Below, piece by piece: positions 53,251 to 60,744 of a DNA stretch of 64,000 nucleotides. Made by a program: the position numbers and the translations under genes. The notes below the pieces were generated by a model that did no database searches, was not told where the DNA came from, and saw only the letters and a list, made by a program, of their open reading frames with translations. The stretch is from Lichenibacterium ramalinae (lineage in GTDB: Bacteria > Pseudomonadota > Alphaproteobacteria > Rhizobiales > Beijerinckiaceae), in the NCBI RefSeq assembly GCF_004137085.1, contig NZ_QYBC01000004.1:186001-250000 (forward strand), read 5' to 3'. Numbering within the stretch: position 1 is the first letter of the stretch; every line of letters begins with the position of its first letter.

Positions 53251-53969
53251 GCGGGATCGGCCCGGAAGCCTTCGATGCCGCCTGAAGCCGACAGCGCCCG
53301 GTCGAGGCCGTCGGGGCCGCCGAACTGGAAGCCGAGCTGGCTCGCATAGGCGCCGCAGGACCGAAGCTTGGCCCGGCTCTCGCCCTCCGTCAGCGCCACG
53401 TCGACGCCGTCGAGCCCCGCCATGCGGTCGCGGTGGGGCTCCCGCGGGGCAGCCCCGCGGGCCACGTAGGGGAAGTCCCGCCACCACAGCACCGGCACCG
53501 TCGGGGCGAGCCGGTCCAGCGCCAGCACCAGCTGGATGTGGTCCACGTGTCCGCCGATGGCCTGGGGGGCGAGGATCAGGTCGGGCCGCAGCGTGGCGAG
53601 GAGGTCGGCGAGCGCCGGTGCCAGCGCGTCGGCGATCGCATCCTCGGGCCTCGGCCCGGCGAACAGGGCCGGCGCACTCTCGTAGCCACGGTGCGGCGCT
53701 TCGCGGAACGACATCCACACCGCTTCGGCGCCGAGCGCCGCGGCCGCGGCGGCATCCTCGGCGCGCCGCAGCGCCATGTAGTCGACCTCGGGCCCCAGCC
53801 CCTTGTCGAGCTGGCAGGCCAGGGCGAAGCCGCGCGGCTCCGGCACCGAGGCCGTGAAGGCCGTCGCCACCCTCAAGGTCCAGCCCGCGCCCGCCAGGCG
53901 GGCCAGCGTCCCGCCGCAGGAGAAGGCGGCGTCGTCGAGGTGGGGCGAGAGCGCGAGGGCGTGGCGCAT
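53205..53969 (-). CDS. PIG-L (LmbE) family deacetylase
   Basis: A 254-residue zinc-dependent N-deacetylase. The zinc site is LALSPHLDDAAFSCGG (H10, D13) and GGHVDHIQL (H141, H144). Relatives remove the acetyl group from GlcNAc-inositol (MshB, PIG-L) or GlcNAc-malate (BshB). Last gene of the eight-gene minus-strand operon; starts in a TGATG overlap with the glycosyltransferase (ATG 53969; GTG 53972 also possible). A GT4 next to a PIG-L deacetylase is the usual signature of glucosaminide synthesis. Its end overlaps the convergent GNAT gene by 46 bases. Confidence 0.93.
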   Translation of the reverse strand: MRHALALSPHLDDAAFSCGGTLARLAGAGWTLRVATAFTASVPEPRGFALACQLDKGLGPEVDYMALRRAEDAAAAAALGAEAVWMSFREAPHRGYESAPALFAGPRPEDAIADALAPALADLLATLRPDLILAPQAIGGHVDHIQLVLALDRLAPTVPVLWWRDFPYVARGAAPREPHRDRMAGLDGVDVALTEGESRAKLRSCGAYASQLGFQFGGPDGLDRALSASGGIEGFRADPAHSATCRNWLKALGT

Positions 53970-55201
53970 CACAGCAGGTGGGGCTCAGCGCGGAACCGGC
54001 AGGCGGGATCGTAGGGCAGGATCGGGTCGTAGTCGGTGTCGGGTTGCTCCCGAACCACGCGGTCGTACACCGCCATGATCCGGGCCCCGACGGCGCCCCA
54101 GGAATAGACGCGGCGGCATTCGTCGAGCCCCGCCCGCGCCAGGCGGCGGCGCAGGGCGGGGTCGGCGATCATGGCGGCCAGCGCGTCCGCATGGGCGAGG
54201 ACGTCGCCGGGCTCCGTCATGATGCCGTTCTCGCCGTCGCGCAGGCAGTCGACGACCCCGACGGCCCGGCACGCCACGACGGGCAGGCCCGTCGCCATGG
54301 CCTCGAGGATCGTGTTGGAGAAACCCTCCATGTAGGTGGGCGAGGCGAAGACGTCGGCGTTGCGGTAGAGGTCCGGCACGGCGTCGTAGTCGGCATAGCC
54401 CGTGAAAGCGACGGCCCCGGCGAGGTCCAGCGCGGCGACGCGCTCCCGGCAGGGATCGACGTCGGGGCCGATGCCCGACACGATGCCGCGGAACGGCAGG
54501 CCCCGGTCGCGCAGGATGCCGAGCGCGTCGATGAAGTCGAGCGCGCCTTTCCGGCGGTCGACGCGGCCGTGGTAGAGGAAGCGCAGCGGATCGGCGGCGT
54601 CGCCGACGCGGGCCTCGTCGGCGGGCCGGAACCGCGCCGTGTCGACGGCGCCCGGCACCACCGTGAAGCGGTCGCGCCGCGTTCCCAGCCGCTCCGTCAC
54701 CTCGTCGATGAAGCTGTCGCCACCGATGAGCAGGGCGTTGGCGTGGTTCAGCACCTCCACCATGGCGCGCCGGTGCGTCTCGCAGCAGGACCCGACCCAG
54801 TGGCCGTCGCCGCCCTGGATGGAGACCACCACGGGCAGGCCGAGGCGCCGGCCCGCCAGCAGCGTCGCCCAGCCCGTGGGGTAGCCGTATTGCGCGTGCA
54901 GCAGGTCGAAGGGCCGGCGGGCGTGTTCGGCCGCGATCGTCTCGACCATGACGCCGATGTCGCGTTCGAAGTCTCCGCTGGTCTGTTCGCCCAGCTGTTC
55001 GAGGCCGATCACCCGGACGCCCGGCACGGCCGGGGGAGGCCCGCCGCCGTAGACGCGGGTGCCGAAGGCATCGCCGCGGTACTGGCTCACCATGGTGACG
55101 TCGTGGCCGGCCGCGACGAGTTCGCGCAACAGGTTCACGGCATAGACGCTCATGCCCGAGATGGCGGGGAAGAAGCGCCGGCTGACGAAGCAGAGCCTCA
55201 C
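53969..55201 (-). CDS. GT4-family glycosyltransferase
   Basis: A 410-residue GT-B retaining glycosyltransferase from GTG 55201, overlapping the isomerase gene by GTGA. N-terminal acceptor domain: RLCFVSRRFFPAISGMSVYA and VNLLRELVAAGHDVTMVSQY, DLLHAQYGYPTGWATLLAGR; C-terminal donor domain: RFLYHGRVDRRKGALDFIDA, VAFTGYADYDAVPDLYRNAD and the E-x7-E nucleotide-sugar motif in YMEGFSNTILEAMATGLPVV. MshA, BshA and PIG-A belong to this family. With Ino1 at the head of the operon and PIG-L at its tail, transfer of a GlcNAc-like sugar to inositol phosphate is plausible; UDP-xylose from the divergent neighbour is another possible donor. Confidence 0.93.
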   Translation of the reverse strand: MRLCFVSRRFFPAISGMSVYAVNLLRELVAAGHDVTMVSQYRGDAFGTRVYGGGPPPAVPGVRVIGLEQLGEQTSGDFERDIGVMVETIAAEHARRPFDLLHAQYGYPTGWATLLAGRRLGLPVVVSIQGGDGHWVGSCCETHRRAMVEVLNHANALLIGGDSFIDEVTERLGTRRDRFTVVPGAVDTARFRPADEARVGDAADPLRFLYHGRVDRRKGALDFIDALGILRDRGLPFRGIVSGIGPDVDPCRERVAALDLAGAVAFTGYADYDAVPDLYRNADVFASPTYMEGFSNTILEAMATGLPVVACRAVGVVDCLRDGENGIMTEPGDVLAHADALAAMIADPALRRRLARAGLDECRRVYSWGAVGARIMAVYDRVVREQPDTDYDPILPYDPACRFRAEPHLL

Positions 55202-56085
55202 GAGAGCGCGTCCACCCGGCTCGCCGTGGGCGCCGGCTTGGGGGCGGCCCGCACGTTCTGGCGGCACAGCCTGAGGAACGAGAAGGCTTCCGGCATCATG
55301 AGGTCGGCCCTGTGGCTGTCGCGCGACAGCTCCACGCAGACGAGGCCGCGGAAACCGGCGGCGTCGAGCGCGTCGAGCACGCCGGGTACGTCCATGTCGC
55401 CCTCGCCGAAGGGCAGGTGGACGTGCTCGCCCCGCTTCATGTCCTCGATCGTCACGGTGCCGAGCTGGTCCTTGAACTCCGCGATGGCGGCCGCGGGCTC
55501 GCGCTCACCCGTCACCAGGAGGTGCCCGGTGTCGAGGGCGAGCTTGAGGCCGGGGATGTCGGCGGCGAGCCTGCGGTAGTCGTCGACCGTCTCCACCAGC
55601 ATGCCGGGCTCCGGCTCCAGCGCCGCCACGACGCCGCGCCGGCCCGCATAGGCGACGACCTGTTCGAGCCCGGCCCGCAGCCAGTCCCAGGCCTCGTCGG
55701 GATCGACGCCGGGTTTGGGCACGCCCGCCCAGAACGACACGGCTTCCGAGCCCAGGATGCTGCCGACATCGATGGCGCGGTGCAGGAAGGCGATGCGCCG
55801 CGCCCGCCCGGCCGGGTCGGCCGTGACGAGGGTCGGCTCGTGCTTCTGCCGGGGGTCGAGCAGGTAGCGGGCGCCGGTCTCGATGACGGAGCCGAAGCCG
55901 AGCCCGCGCAGCCGCTGCGACAGGCGCTTGGCATCCGCCTCCCAGTCCTTGGCGAAGGGGTCGAAGTGGTTGTGGTCGAGCGTCAGCGCCACGCCCGCAT
56001 AGCCGGTCTCGGCCATCATCATCAGGGCGTCGTCGAGCCTGTGGGAGGCGGTGCCGTTCGTGTTGTAGGCGAAGCGCAGGGCCAT
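55198..56085 (-). CDS. Sugar phosphate isomerase/epimerase (xylose-isomerase-like TIM barrel)
   Basis: A 295-residue AP-endonuclease-2/xylose-isomerase-like TIM barrel: MALRFAYNTNGTASHRLDDA, TGYAGVALTLDHNHFDPF, VVAALEPEPGMLVETVDDYR with a metal Glu, LKLALDTGHLLVTGE with Asp and His, TVTIEDMKRGEHVHLPFGEG and DMDVPGVLDALDAAGFRGLV then CVELSRDSH. Members include inosose isomerases and dehydratases (IolI, IolE, MocC) acting on keto-inositols, which fits the operon. ATG 56085, three bases after the YcaO stop. Substrate inferred from context only. Confidence 0.9.
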   Translation of the reverse strand: MALRFAYNTNGTASHRLDDALMMMAETGYAGVALTLDHNHFDPFAKDWEADAKRLSQRLRGLGFGSVIETGARYLLDPRQKHEPTLVTADPAGRARRIAFLHRAIDVGSILGSEAVSFWAGVPKPGVDPDEAWDWLRAGLEQVVAYAGRRGVVAALEPEPGMLVETVDDYRRLAADIPGLKLALDTGHLLVTGEREPAAAIAEFKDQLGTVTIEDMKRGEHVHLPFGEGDMDVPGVLDALDAAGFRGLVCVELSRDSHRADLMMPEAFSFLRLCRQNVRAAPKPAPTASRVDALS

Positions 56086-56088
56086 CGA

Positions 56089-57639
56089 TCAGGTTCCCGG
56101 GGTGGCGGCAGCGGCGCGCTGCTGGAGCCTGAACGCCACATGGTGGGCTTCGGGTTCGCGGTAGAGCGGGTAGAGCGGGCCGACGATGCGGTCGGCCGCG
56201 GCGGTGTCGAAGAGCGGCTGCCGCCCGCCCGTCAGCGGCGCCAGCCGCTCGAAGGCTTCGGGGGACAGGCGCACGGGCCGCCGCGTCTCGCCGGGCTCGC
56301 CGAAGACGATCAGGGGCGAATCGGCGAGGAGCAGCTTGCGGGTGTTGCGCTCCCCGATCCGGTAATAGCTCATCGTCTCGACCTCGAGCCCCGGCACGAT
56401 GACCTTCACGACGCCGATGCTGCCGTCCCGCGGCGAGCAGTCGACGTAGAGCACGTCGAAGCCCTCGGCCTCGAGCCTTTCTCGCGCCAGACGGCCCCGG
56501 CTGCGCGTGTCGGAGGGGGCCGGCGAGGCCGGCAGGTCGGCGCCCGGCAGGCTGGAGAAGGGCCGGTGCGAACCGACGGAGAAGACCGAGCCGGCGAGGG
56601 CGCGCTTCAGCTCCTCCGCTCCCATGTCGGTCCAGTCCATCATGGCCCGCAGGGCGCGGCTTTCCTCGAGTTCCAGGCTCGGCAGAGCGGTGCGGACGAA
56701 GTCGTCCACGTAGCCGGGCGGCGCCACGGCGAGCGCTTCGGCGAGCGGGCCGTGGCCGTAGGTCTTGCGGACGCGGGCCGAGCAGAACTCCAGCAGGGCC
56801 TTGTGCAGCGCCCGGCGCGGGTCGGGGTCGCAGGCTTCGCCGCAGGCCGACAGCATGATGGGCACGCGCGGCGCGTCGCGGTCGTAGCCGACGACGTAGA
56901 GGTTGGTGAGCCCGAACTCGTCCGTGGCGAACTTCGGCAGCACCGTGATGCCGAGGGCGTCGAGCCGCTCCAGCAACGCGCGTGCCTCCGGGCCGACGTC
57001 GGCGCCGGCGAGGTCGATGGCGACGCCCCGGTCGAGCGCCCGGAACACGAGGCCGTTCCCGTCGCGCTGCAGGCATTCCAGCAAGCCGTGGCCGACCGCC
57101 CAATCGACGTCGGGCCCCGCGCCGAGGCCGTTGGTGATGAGGGTCGTGAAGGGCTGGTAGTTGTCCGGGAGTTCGAAGAAGTCGCAGGCCGCGACGTCGA
57201 GCGGCACCCACACGGGCTCGCCGGTGCGGGCCCGCACGGCACGCGTCCAGGCGAGCGTCGTCGCCCGGTCGACGGGGCTGCCCGCCGGCAGGCCGAGCGC
57301 CAGCGGGTCGGCGACGCCGCCGCGGCCGAACTCCCGCACCAGCGCGTCGTAGGAGGCGAGGCGATGCGGCTCGTCGCGCAGCCGCAGCGTCGGACAGATC
57401 ATCTCGGCGATCTCGGCCAGGGCCCCGATGATGGCCTGTCCATCGGTCGTGCCGTAGCCGTAGCCGCTCGGCATGGCGCCGGGCAGGCCGTGGGCGGCGT
57501 CGAGGAACAGCCCGACCTTCCAGGCCGGCACGCCGGTGGCGTCGAGCGGCGTCATCGGAAAGCCGACATAGCGGCCGAGCGGCAGCGCATCGATGTAGCG
57601 CAGGGCCGCCTCGGGCATGTCGGCCGGCAGGTGGTTCAT
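56089..57639 (-). CDS. Stand-alone YcaO-family ATP-dependent enzyme
   Basis: A 516-residue YcaO-domain protein. ATP/Mg motifs are visible: GYGTTDGQAIIGALAEIAEM (E76, E79) and LITNGLGAGPDVDWAVGHGL followed by LECLQRD (E188, R192, D193; the usual ERD is QRD here). Later segments (TEYGLTNL-like LPKFATDEFGLTNLYVVGYD, GEACDPDPRRALHKALLEFC, VVKVIVPGLEVETMSYYRIG) also follow the family. YcaO enzymes phosphorylate a peptide backbone amide to allow cyclodehydration or thioamidation. There is no E1-like or TfuA partner, no C-terminal PxPxP and no precursor peptide: flanking genes abut (ATGA overlap upstream, 3-base gap downstream). A small-molecule amide substrate is therefore possible. Confidence 0.9.
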   Translation of the reverse strand: MNHLPADMPEAALRYIDALPLGRYVGFPMTPLDATGVPAWKVGLFLDAAHGLPGAMPSGYGYGTTDGQAIIGALAEIAEMICPTLRLRDEPHRLASYDALVREFGRGGVADPLALGLPAGSPVDRATTLAWTRAVRARTGEPVWVPLDVAACDFFELPDNYQPFTTLITNGLGAGPDVDWAVGHGLLECLQRDGNGLVFRALDRGVAIDLAGADVGPEARALLERLDALGITVLPKFATDEFGLTNLYVVGYDRDAPRVPIMLSACGEACDPDPRRALHKALLEFCSARVRKTYGHGPLAEALAVAPPGYVDDFVRTALPSLELEESRALRAMMDWTDMGAEELKRALAGSVFSVGSHRPFSSLPGADLPASPAPSDTRSRGRLARERLEAEGFDVLYVDCSPRDGSIGVVKVIVPGLEVETMSYYRIGERNTRKLLLADSPLIVFGEPGETRRPVRLSPEAFERLAPLTGGRQPLFDTAAADRIVGPLYPLYREPEAHHVAFRLQQRAAAATPGT

Positions 57640-58670
57640 GGCTGGGTCCCGGCGGTTCCGCGCCCGTCCGCCGAGCGATAGGCCCGGTCGAGGAGACGCA
57701 TGGTGTGGATGTCGCGGCGGCCCGAGAAGGCCGCGTGGTCGCCCGAGCGCAGGGCGCGGCCGAAGGCGCGCACCTGGCCCAGGAAGGGGGACAGCGCGGC
57801 GTCGAAGGGCAGGGCCTCGCCCATCCCCGTCGCGGCATCGGTGAGGACGAGGCTGCCGCCCGGGTCCTGCCCCATGGTGTTCTCGGCGACGATCTGGCCG
57901 CGCGAGCCCAGAACCTCTAAGCGCCGGCGCGGCAGCGTTTCGGGGCAGTTGTAGGCGACGTGCAGCTGGGCGAGCGCGCCCGAGGCGGTGCTGCCGGCCA
58001 GGAGCGCTCCGTCGTCCACCGCATAGTCCTGCACCCGCGCCTGCGTCAGCGCCACGACGGCCTCCAAGGGCTCGTCGAGCAGGAAGTCGACGAGGTCGAG
58101 GCCGTGCGGGGCGAGGTCCATGAGGGCGCCGCCGCCCGCCTTGGCGGCGTCGACCCGCCAGTTGTCGCGGCCCGAGCCCGCCGCCCAATCGGCGCCGAGC
58201 CAACAGGCGTAGACGATCCGCACCGCCGTCACGATGCCGATGCGGCCGGCACGCAGCGCGTCGCGCAGCGCGACATGGGCGGGGTGGTGGCGCTGGTCGA
58301 AGGCGGTGCCGTAGAGCACGCCGGCCCGTGCCGCCGCCGCCACCAGGGCCTCGGCCTCGGCCAGGGTGTGGGCGAGGGGCTTCTCGCACAGGATGGCCTT
58401 GCCGGCCGGCGCCAAGGCCTCCACCATCGGGCGATGCAGGTGGTTGGGGGTCGCCACGTAGACGGCCTCGACCTCGGGGTCGGCTGCGAGCGCCTCGACG
58501 GTGGCGTGGGCGGTCGCGCCCTGCCGCACCGCCTGCGCCCGGGCATCGGGATCGGGGTCGCAGATGGCGACGAGGCGATCCCCGGCCGCCAGCAGGGCCG
58601 GCAGGGTGAAGTCCCGCGCCACCCAGCCGAAACCCGCTATGCCCCAGCGGACGGGACCGGAGCCGGCCAT
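57636..58670 (-). CDS. Gfo/Idh/MocA-family dehydrogenase
   Basis: A 344-residue NAD(P)-dependent sugar/inositol dehydrogenase. Rossmann loop VRWGIAGFGWVARDFTLPAL at the start, ATPNHLHRPMVEALAPAGKA, the catalytic lysine in LCEKPLAHT (K97) and GGGALMDLAPHGLDLVDFLL with the active-site Asp/His. Inositol dehydrogenase and rhizopine MocA are in this family, which fits an inositol pathway; oxidation to a keto-inositol or keto-sugar is inferred. ATG 58670 shares one base with the methyltransferase stop (GTG 58673 also possible). Confidence 0.93.
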   Translation of the reverse strand: MAGSGPVRWGIAGFGWVARDFTLPALLAAGDRLVAICDPDPDARAQAVRQGATAHATVEALAADPEVEAVYVATPNHLHRPMVEALAPAGKAILCEKPLAHTLAEAEALVAAAARAGVLYGTAFDQRHHPAHVALRDALRAGRIGIVTAVRIVYACWLGADWAAGSGRDNWRVDAAKAGGGALMDLAPHGLDLVDFLLDEPLEAVVALTQARVQDYAVDDGALLAGSTASGALAQLHVAYNCPETLPRRRLEVLGSRGQIVAENTMGQDPGGSLVLTDAATGMGEALPFDAALSPFLGQVRAFGRALRSGDHAAFSGRRDIHTMRLLDRAYRSADGRGTAGTQP

Positions 58671-59824
58671 CACCAGCGCTCCGGCAGGTCGACGAGCGCG
58701 CGACATCGGATCGCGGCGGCGCGGGACGCGTCGTCGGGAGACGGCGCGAAGCGGGGCGGGTAGGTGGCGAGCCCGCCGTATTCGGAGGCGTAGCGCTCCG
58801 ACGGGAAGCGGAGGGCACCATCGTCGCCGTAGAGCGGGTTGGGGCGCGGCGCCGCGCCCGGCGGCGGCATCGCGTAACCGCCGGCGAGGCTGCCGGGCGC
58901 GCCGCGTCCCGGGCCGGCCGCCACCGCGAAAGCCTCGACGCCCCGCAGGGCTTCGGGCGCGCCGGGCACCGGCACGTGCCCCTCGACGAGGGCGCGGGTC
59001 AGTTCGGCATCGTCGTAGAAGAGGCCGTCGGGGAACAGGCGGGCCAGTTCGGCCGCCGTCACGGCGCGGCCGGCCGAATGGTTCTCGACCTCGCGGTTGT
59101 GGACGTGGCCGACGGCCAGCAGGCCGGCGGCCGCCAGCAGGCCACGGAGGCGGCCGAGGATCTCGGGCTTGGGATCCAGGAAGTAGAAGGCGTCCTGGCA
59201 CAGCACGAGGTCGAAGCTCCCCGACGCCACCGGCCAGGGCGCGGCAGCGTCGAAACACACGAGGCGTGCGCCGGGCCCCGCCACCCAGTGCCGGGCGAGC
59301 CACAGCTTGGCGAAGACGACGTCGGCGCCCGTATAGGCGACGCCGCGCCGGATGAACTCGCGGCCGTAATGGCCGATGCCGCAGGCGAGCTCGAAGGCCG
59401 ATGCCGCCGCGCCGCCATGGGCCTCGATCAGTGACAGGCCCGCCAGATAGGTCGGGTCGCTCCAGCGATGGGCGAAGTAGTCGCCGACCCGGCCGAAGCC
59501 GAGCAGGCCCATGGCGTCGCGCAGCGAGAGCGTTCCGGCCTCGGCCACCAGCCGGGCGAGGTCGGCGGGGTTGGCGGGAGGGCCGGTCCACCAGTCGTCC
59601 TGGTCGGCCAGCAGCAGCGCCAGCGCGCCGGCCCGGTCGCCCGCGTCGAGCCGTGCCAGCGCGTCCGCCGCCAGCGCTTCGCGCCCGAGCCGCAGGAAGG
59701 GGATGCCGTCGACGACGGGCCAGCGGCGCCCGTCCGGTTCGCACAGCGCATGCGGACCCTCCGGCCGGAGCGCCGCCCCCGATCCCGGCGCGCGCAGCCC
59801 GGCCCAGTCCGAGATGTCCGTCAC
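58670..59824 (-). CDS. Class I SAM-dependent methyltransferase
   Basis: A 384-residue protein from GTG 59824 (GTGA overlap with the upstream gene). Residues 15-45 (LRPEGPHALCEPDGRRWPVV then DGIPFL) look like a Trm112-type N-terminal domain without its full set of cysteines; the SAM motif I is FELACGIGHYGREF (E145-L-A-C-G-I-G); motif III region is SFDLVLCQDAFYFLDPKPEI. The C-terminal 100 residues (RPNPLYGDDGALRFPSERYA, EYGGLATYPPRF) are not typical and may bind the acceptor. Acceptor unknown; O- or N-methylation of the operon product is inferred. Confidence 0.88.
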   Translation of the reverse strand: MTDISDWAGLRAPGSGAALRPEGPHALCEPDGRRWPVVDGIPFLRLGREALAADALARLDAGDRAGALALLLADQDDWWTGPPANPADLARLVAEAGTLSLRDAMGLLGFGRVGDYFAHRWSDPTYLAGLSLIEAHGGAAASAFELACGIGHYGREFIRRGVAYTGADVVFAKLWLARHWVAGPGARLVCFDAAAPWPVASGSFDLVLCQDAFYFLDPKPEILGRLRGLLAAAGLLAVGHVHNREVENHSAGRAVTAAELARLFPDGLFYDDAELTRALVEGHVPVPGAPEALRGVEAFAVAAGPGRGAPGSLAGGYAMPPPGAAPRPNPLYGDDGALRFPSERYASEYGGLATYPPRFAPSPDDASRAAAIRCRALVDLPERW

Positions 59825-60732
59825 GGGATCCGCATCTCGGCCAGCACGCGGTCGTGGAAGGCCTTCACGGGTCCATCGTGCACCAGCCCCATGTCGTCCA
59901 ACACGGTCGTCATGGTGAGACCCGCGGCGCCGAGGTGGTGGGCGATCTCCAGCACGCGGTCGATGACGTCGGCGGCGTGGAAGGCGCGGCCGTCCGGGGT
60001 CTCGGCGTCGGGTAGGCAGGCCCGGGCCTCGACGACCCGGCGCCGCAGCGCGGGGTCGAGCGACGCGAGGGCACCGTCAACGAAGTGGCGCATGACGGGC
60101 TCGAGGTGGTCGCCGAGCAGCATCTCGCCGGTGAAGCCGGAATCCGGCATGCCGGCGTTGTGGAAGTGGTGGGCCAGCGCCGCCAGGAACACGGTCGCGG
60201 GGTCGGCGCCGAAGCGCGGCGCCAGGATCACGCCGTAGACCGCCACGACGAGGCAGTGCTCGGCGTGGTTCTCGGACGGCTCCAGCATGATGCGCGGCCG
60301 CCCCGGACAGGTGATGCCGGCCCGCGGCTGGGCCTCGAGCTGCGCCACGAATCGGGGCAGGGCGCCCGGCAGATTCGGGGGCGGCACCGCGATGGCGCCG
60401 ATCAGCGCGGAACGCAGCGGCTCCGGCACCGGAACGGCGATCTCCTCAACGGCCCGGCACAGCAGGCCGTTGACCTCGGCGGGCGGCAGGCCGGCTTCGA
60501 GCAGCAGAGCCCGGTCGAGATCGCCGAGCCGCGCCGCCGCCAGCGCCCGGGCGGTGACCCGGCGGGCGACGTCGGGCACGGGCGCACCCGCCGCCAGTTC
60601 CGACCAGGCGGCCCGGAACAGCCGCATGGCGATCGAGCCGTCGCGCCCCGCCGAGCGGATGCGCTTCAGATCGCCGATCTCGCCGAACAGGGCCTTGAGC
60701 CCGTCCGGCGCATCGTCCTTCGTATCCGTCAC
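59821..60732 (-). CDS. HD-like putative phosphohydrolase
   Basis: A 303-residue protein from GTG 60732, 12 bases after the inositol synthase stop. I do not recognise a named family, but the middle has an HD-domain-like metal pattern: SENHAEHCLVVAVYGVILAP (H156, H159), FLAALAHHFHNAGMPDSG (H188, H189, H191; HH where HD is usual) and FHAADVIDRVLEIAHHL (D255). The N-terminal 130 residues are helical without a match. HD proteins are usually phosphatases or phosphodiesterases, so this could remove the phosphate from an inositol-phosphate glycoside, the step done by an unidentified phosphatase in mycothiol synthesis. That role is inference. Confidence 0.7.
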   Translation of the reverse strand: MTDTKDDAPDGLKALFGEIGDLKRIRSAGRDGSIAMRLFRAAWSELAAGAPVPDVARRVTARALAAARLGDLDRALLLEAGLPPAEVNGLLCRAVEEIAVPVPEPLRSALIGAIAVPPPNLPGALPRFVAQLEAQPRAGITCPGRPRIMLEPSENHAEHCLVVAVYGVILAPRFGADPATVFLAALAHHFHNAGMPDSGFTGEMLLGDHLEPVMRHFVDGALASLDPALRRRVVEARACLPDAETPDGRAFHAADVIDRVLEIAHHLGAAGLTMTTVLDDMGLVHDGPVKAFHDRVLAEMRIP

Positions 60733-60744
60733 GGTCGAGGCACC

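Noticed and set aside
53969-56085. Ordinary capsule or LPS cluster
   Set aside because: Only one glycosyltransferase, no flippase, polymerase or export genes, and an inositol-phosphate synthase at the head; polysaccharide assembly is less likely, though not excluded because the right edge is cut.
55312-57681. Plus-strand open frame of 789 codons opposite the YcaO gene
   Set aside because: Shadow of the isomerase and YcaO genes, whose overlaps and family motifs are clear on the minus strand.
55198-58670. RiPP precursor peptide next to YcaO
   Set aside because: Gene junctions overlap or are 3 bases apart, leaving no room, and no short frame with a leader-core pattern was seen around the operon.
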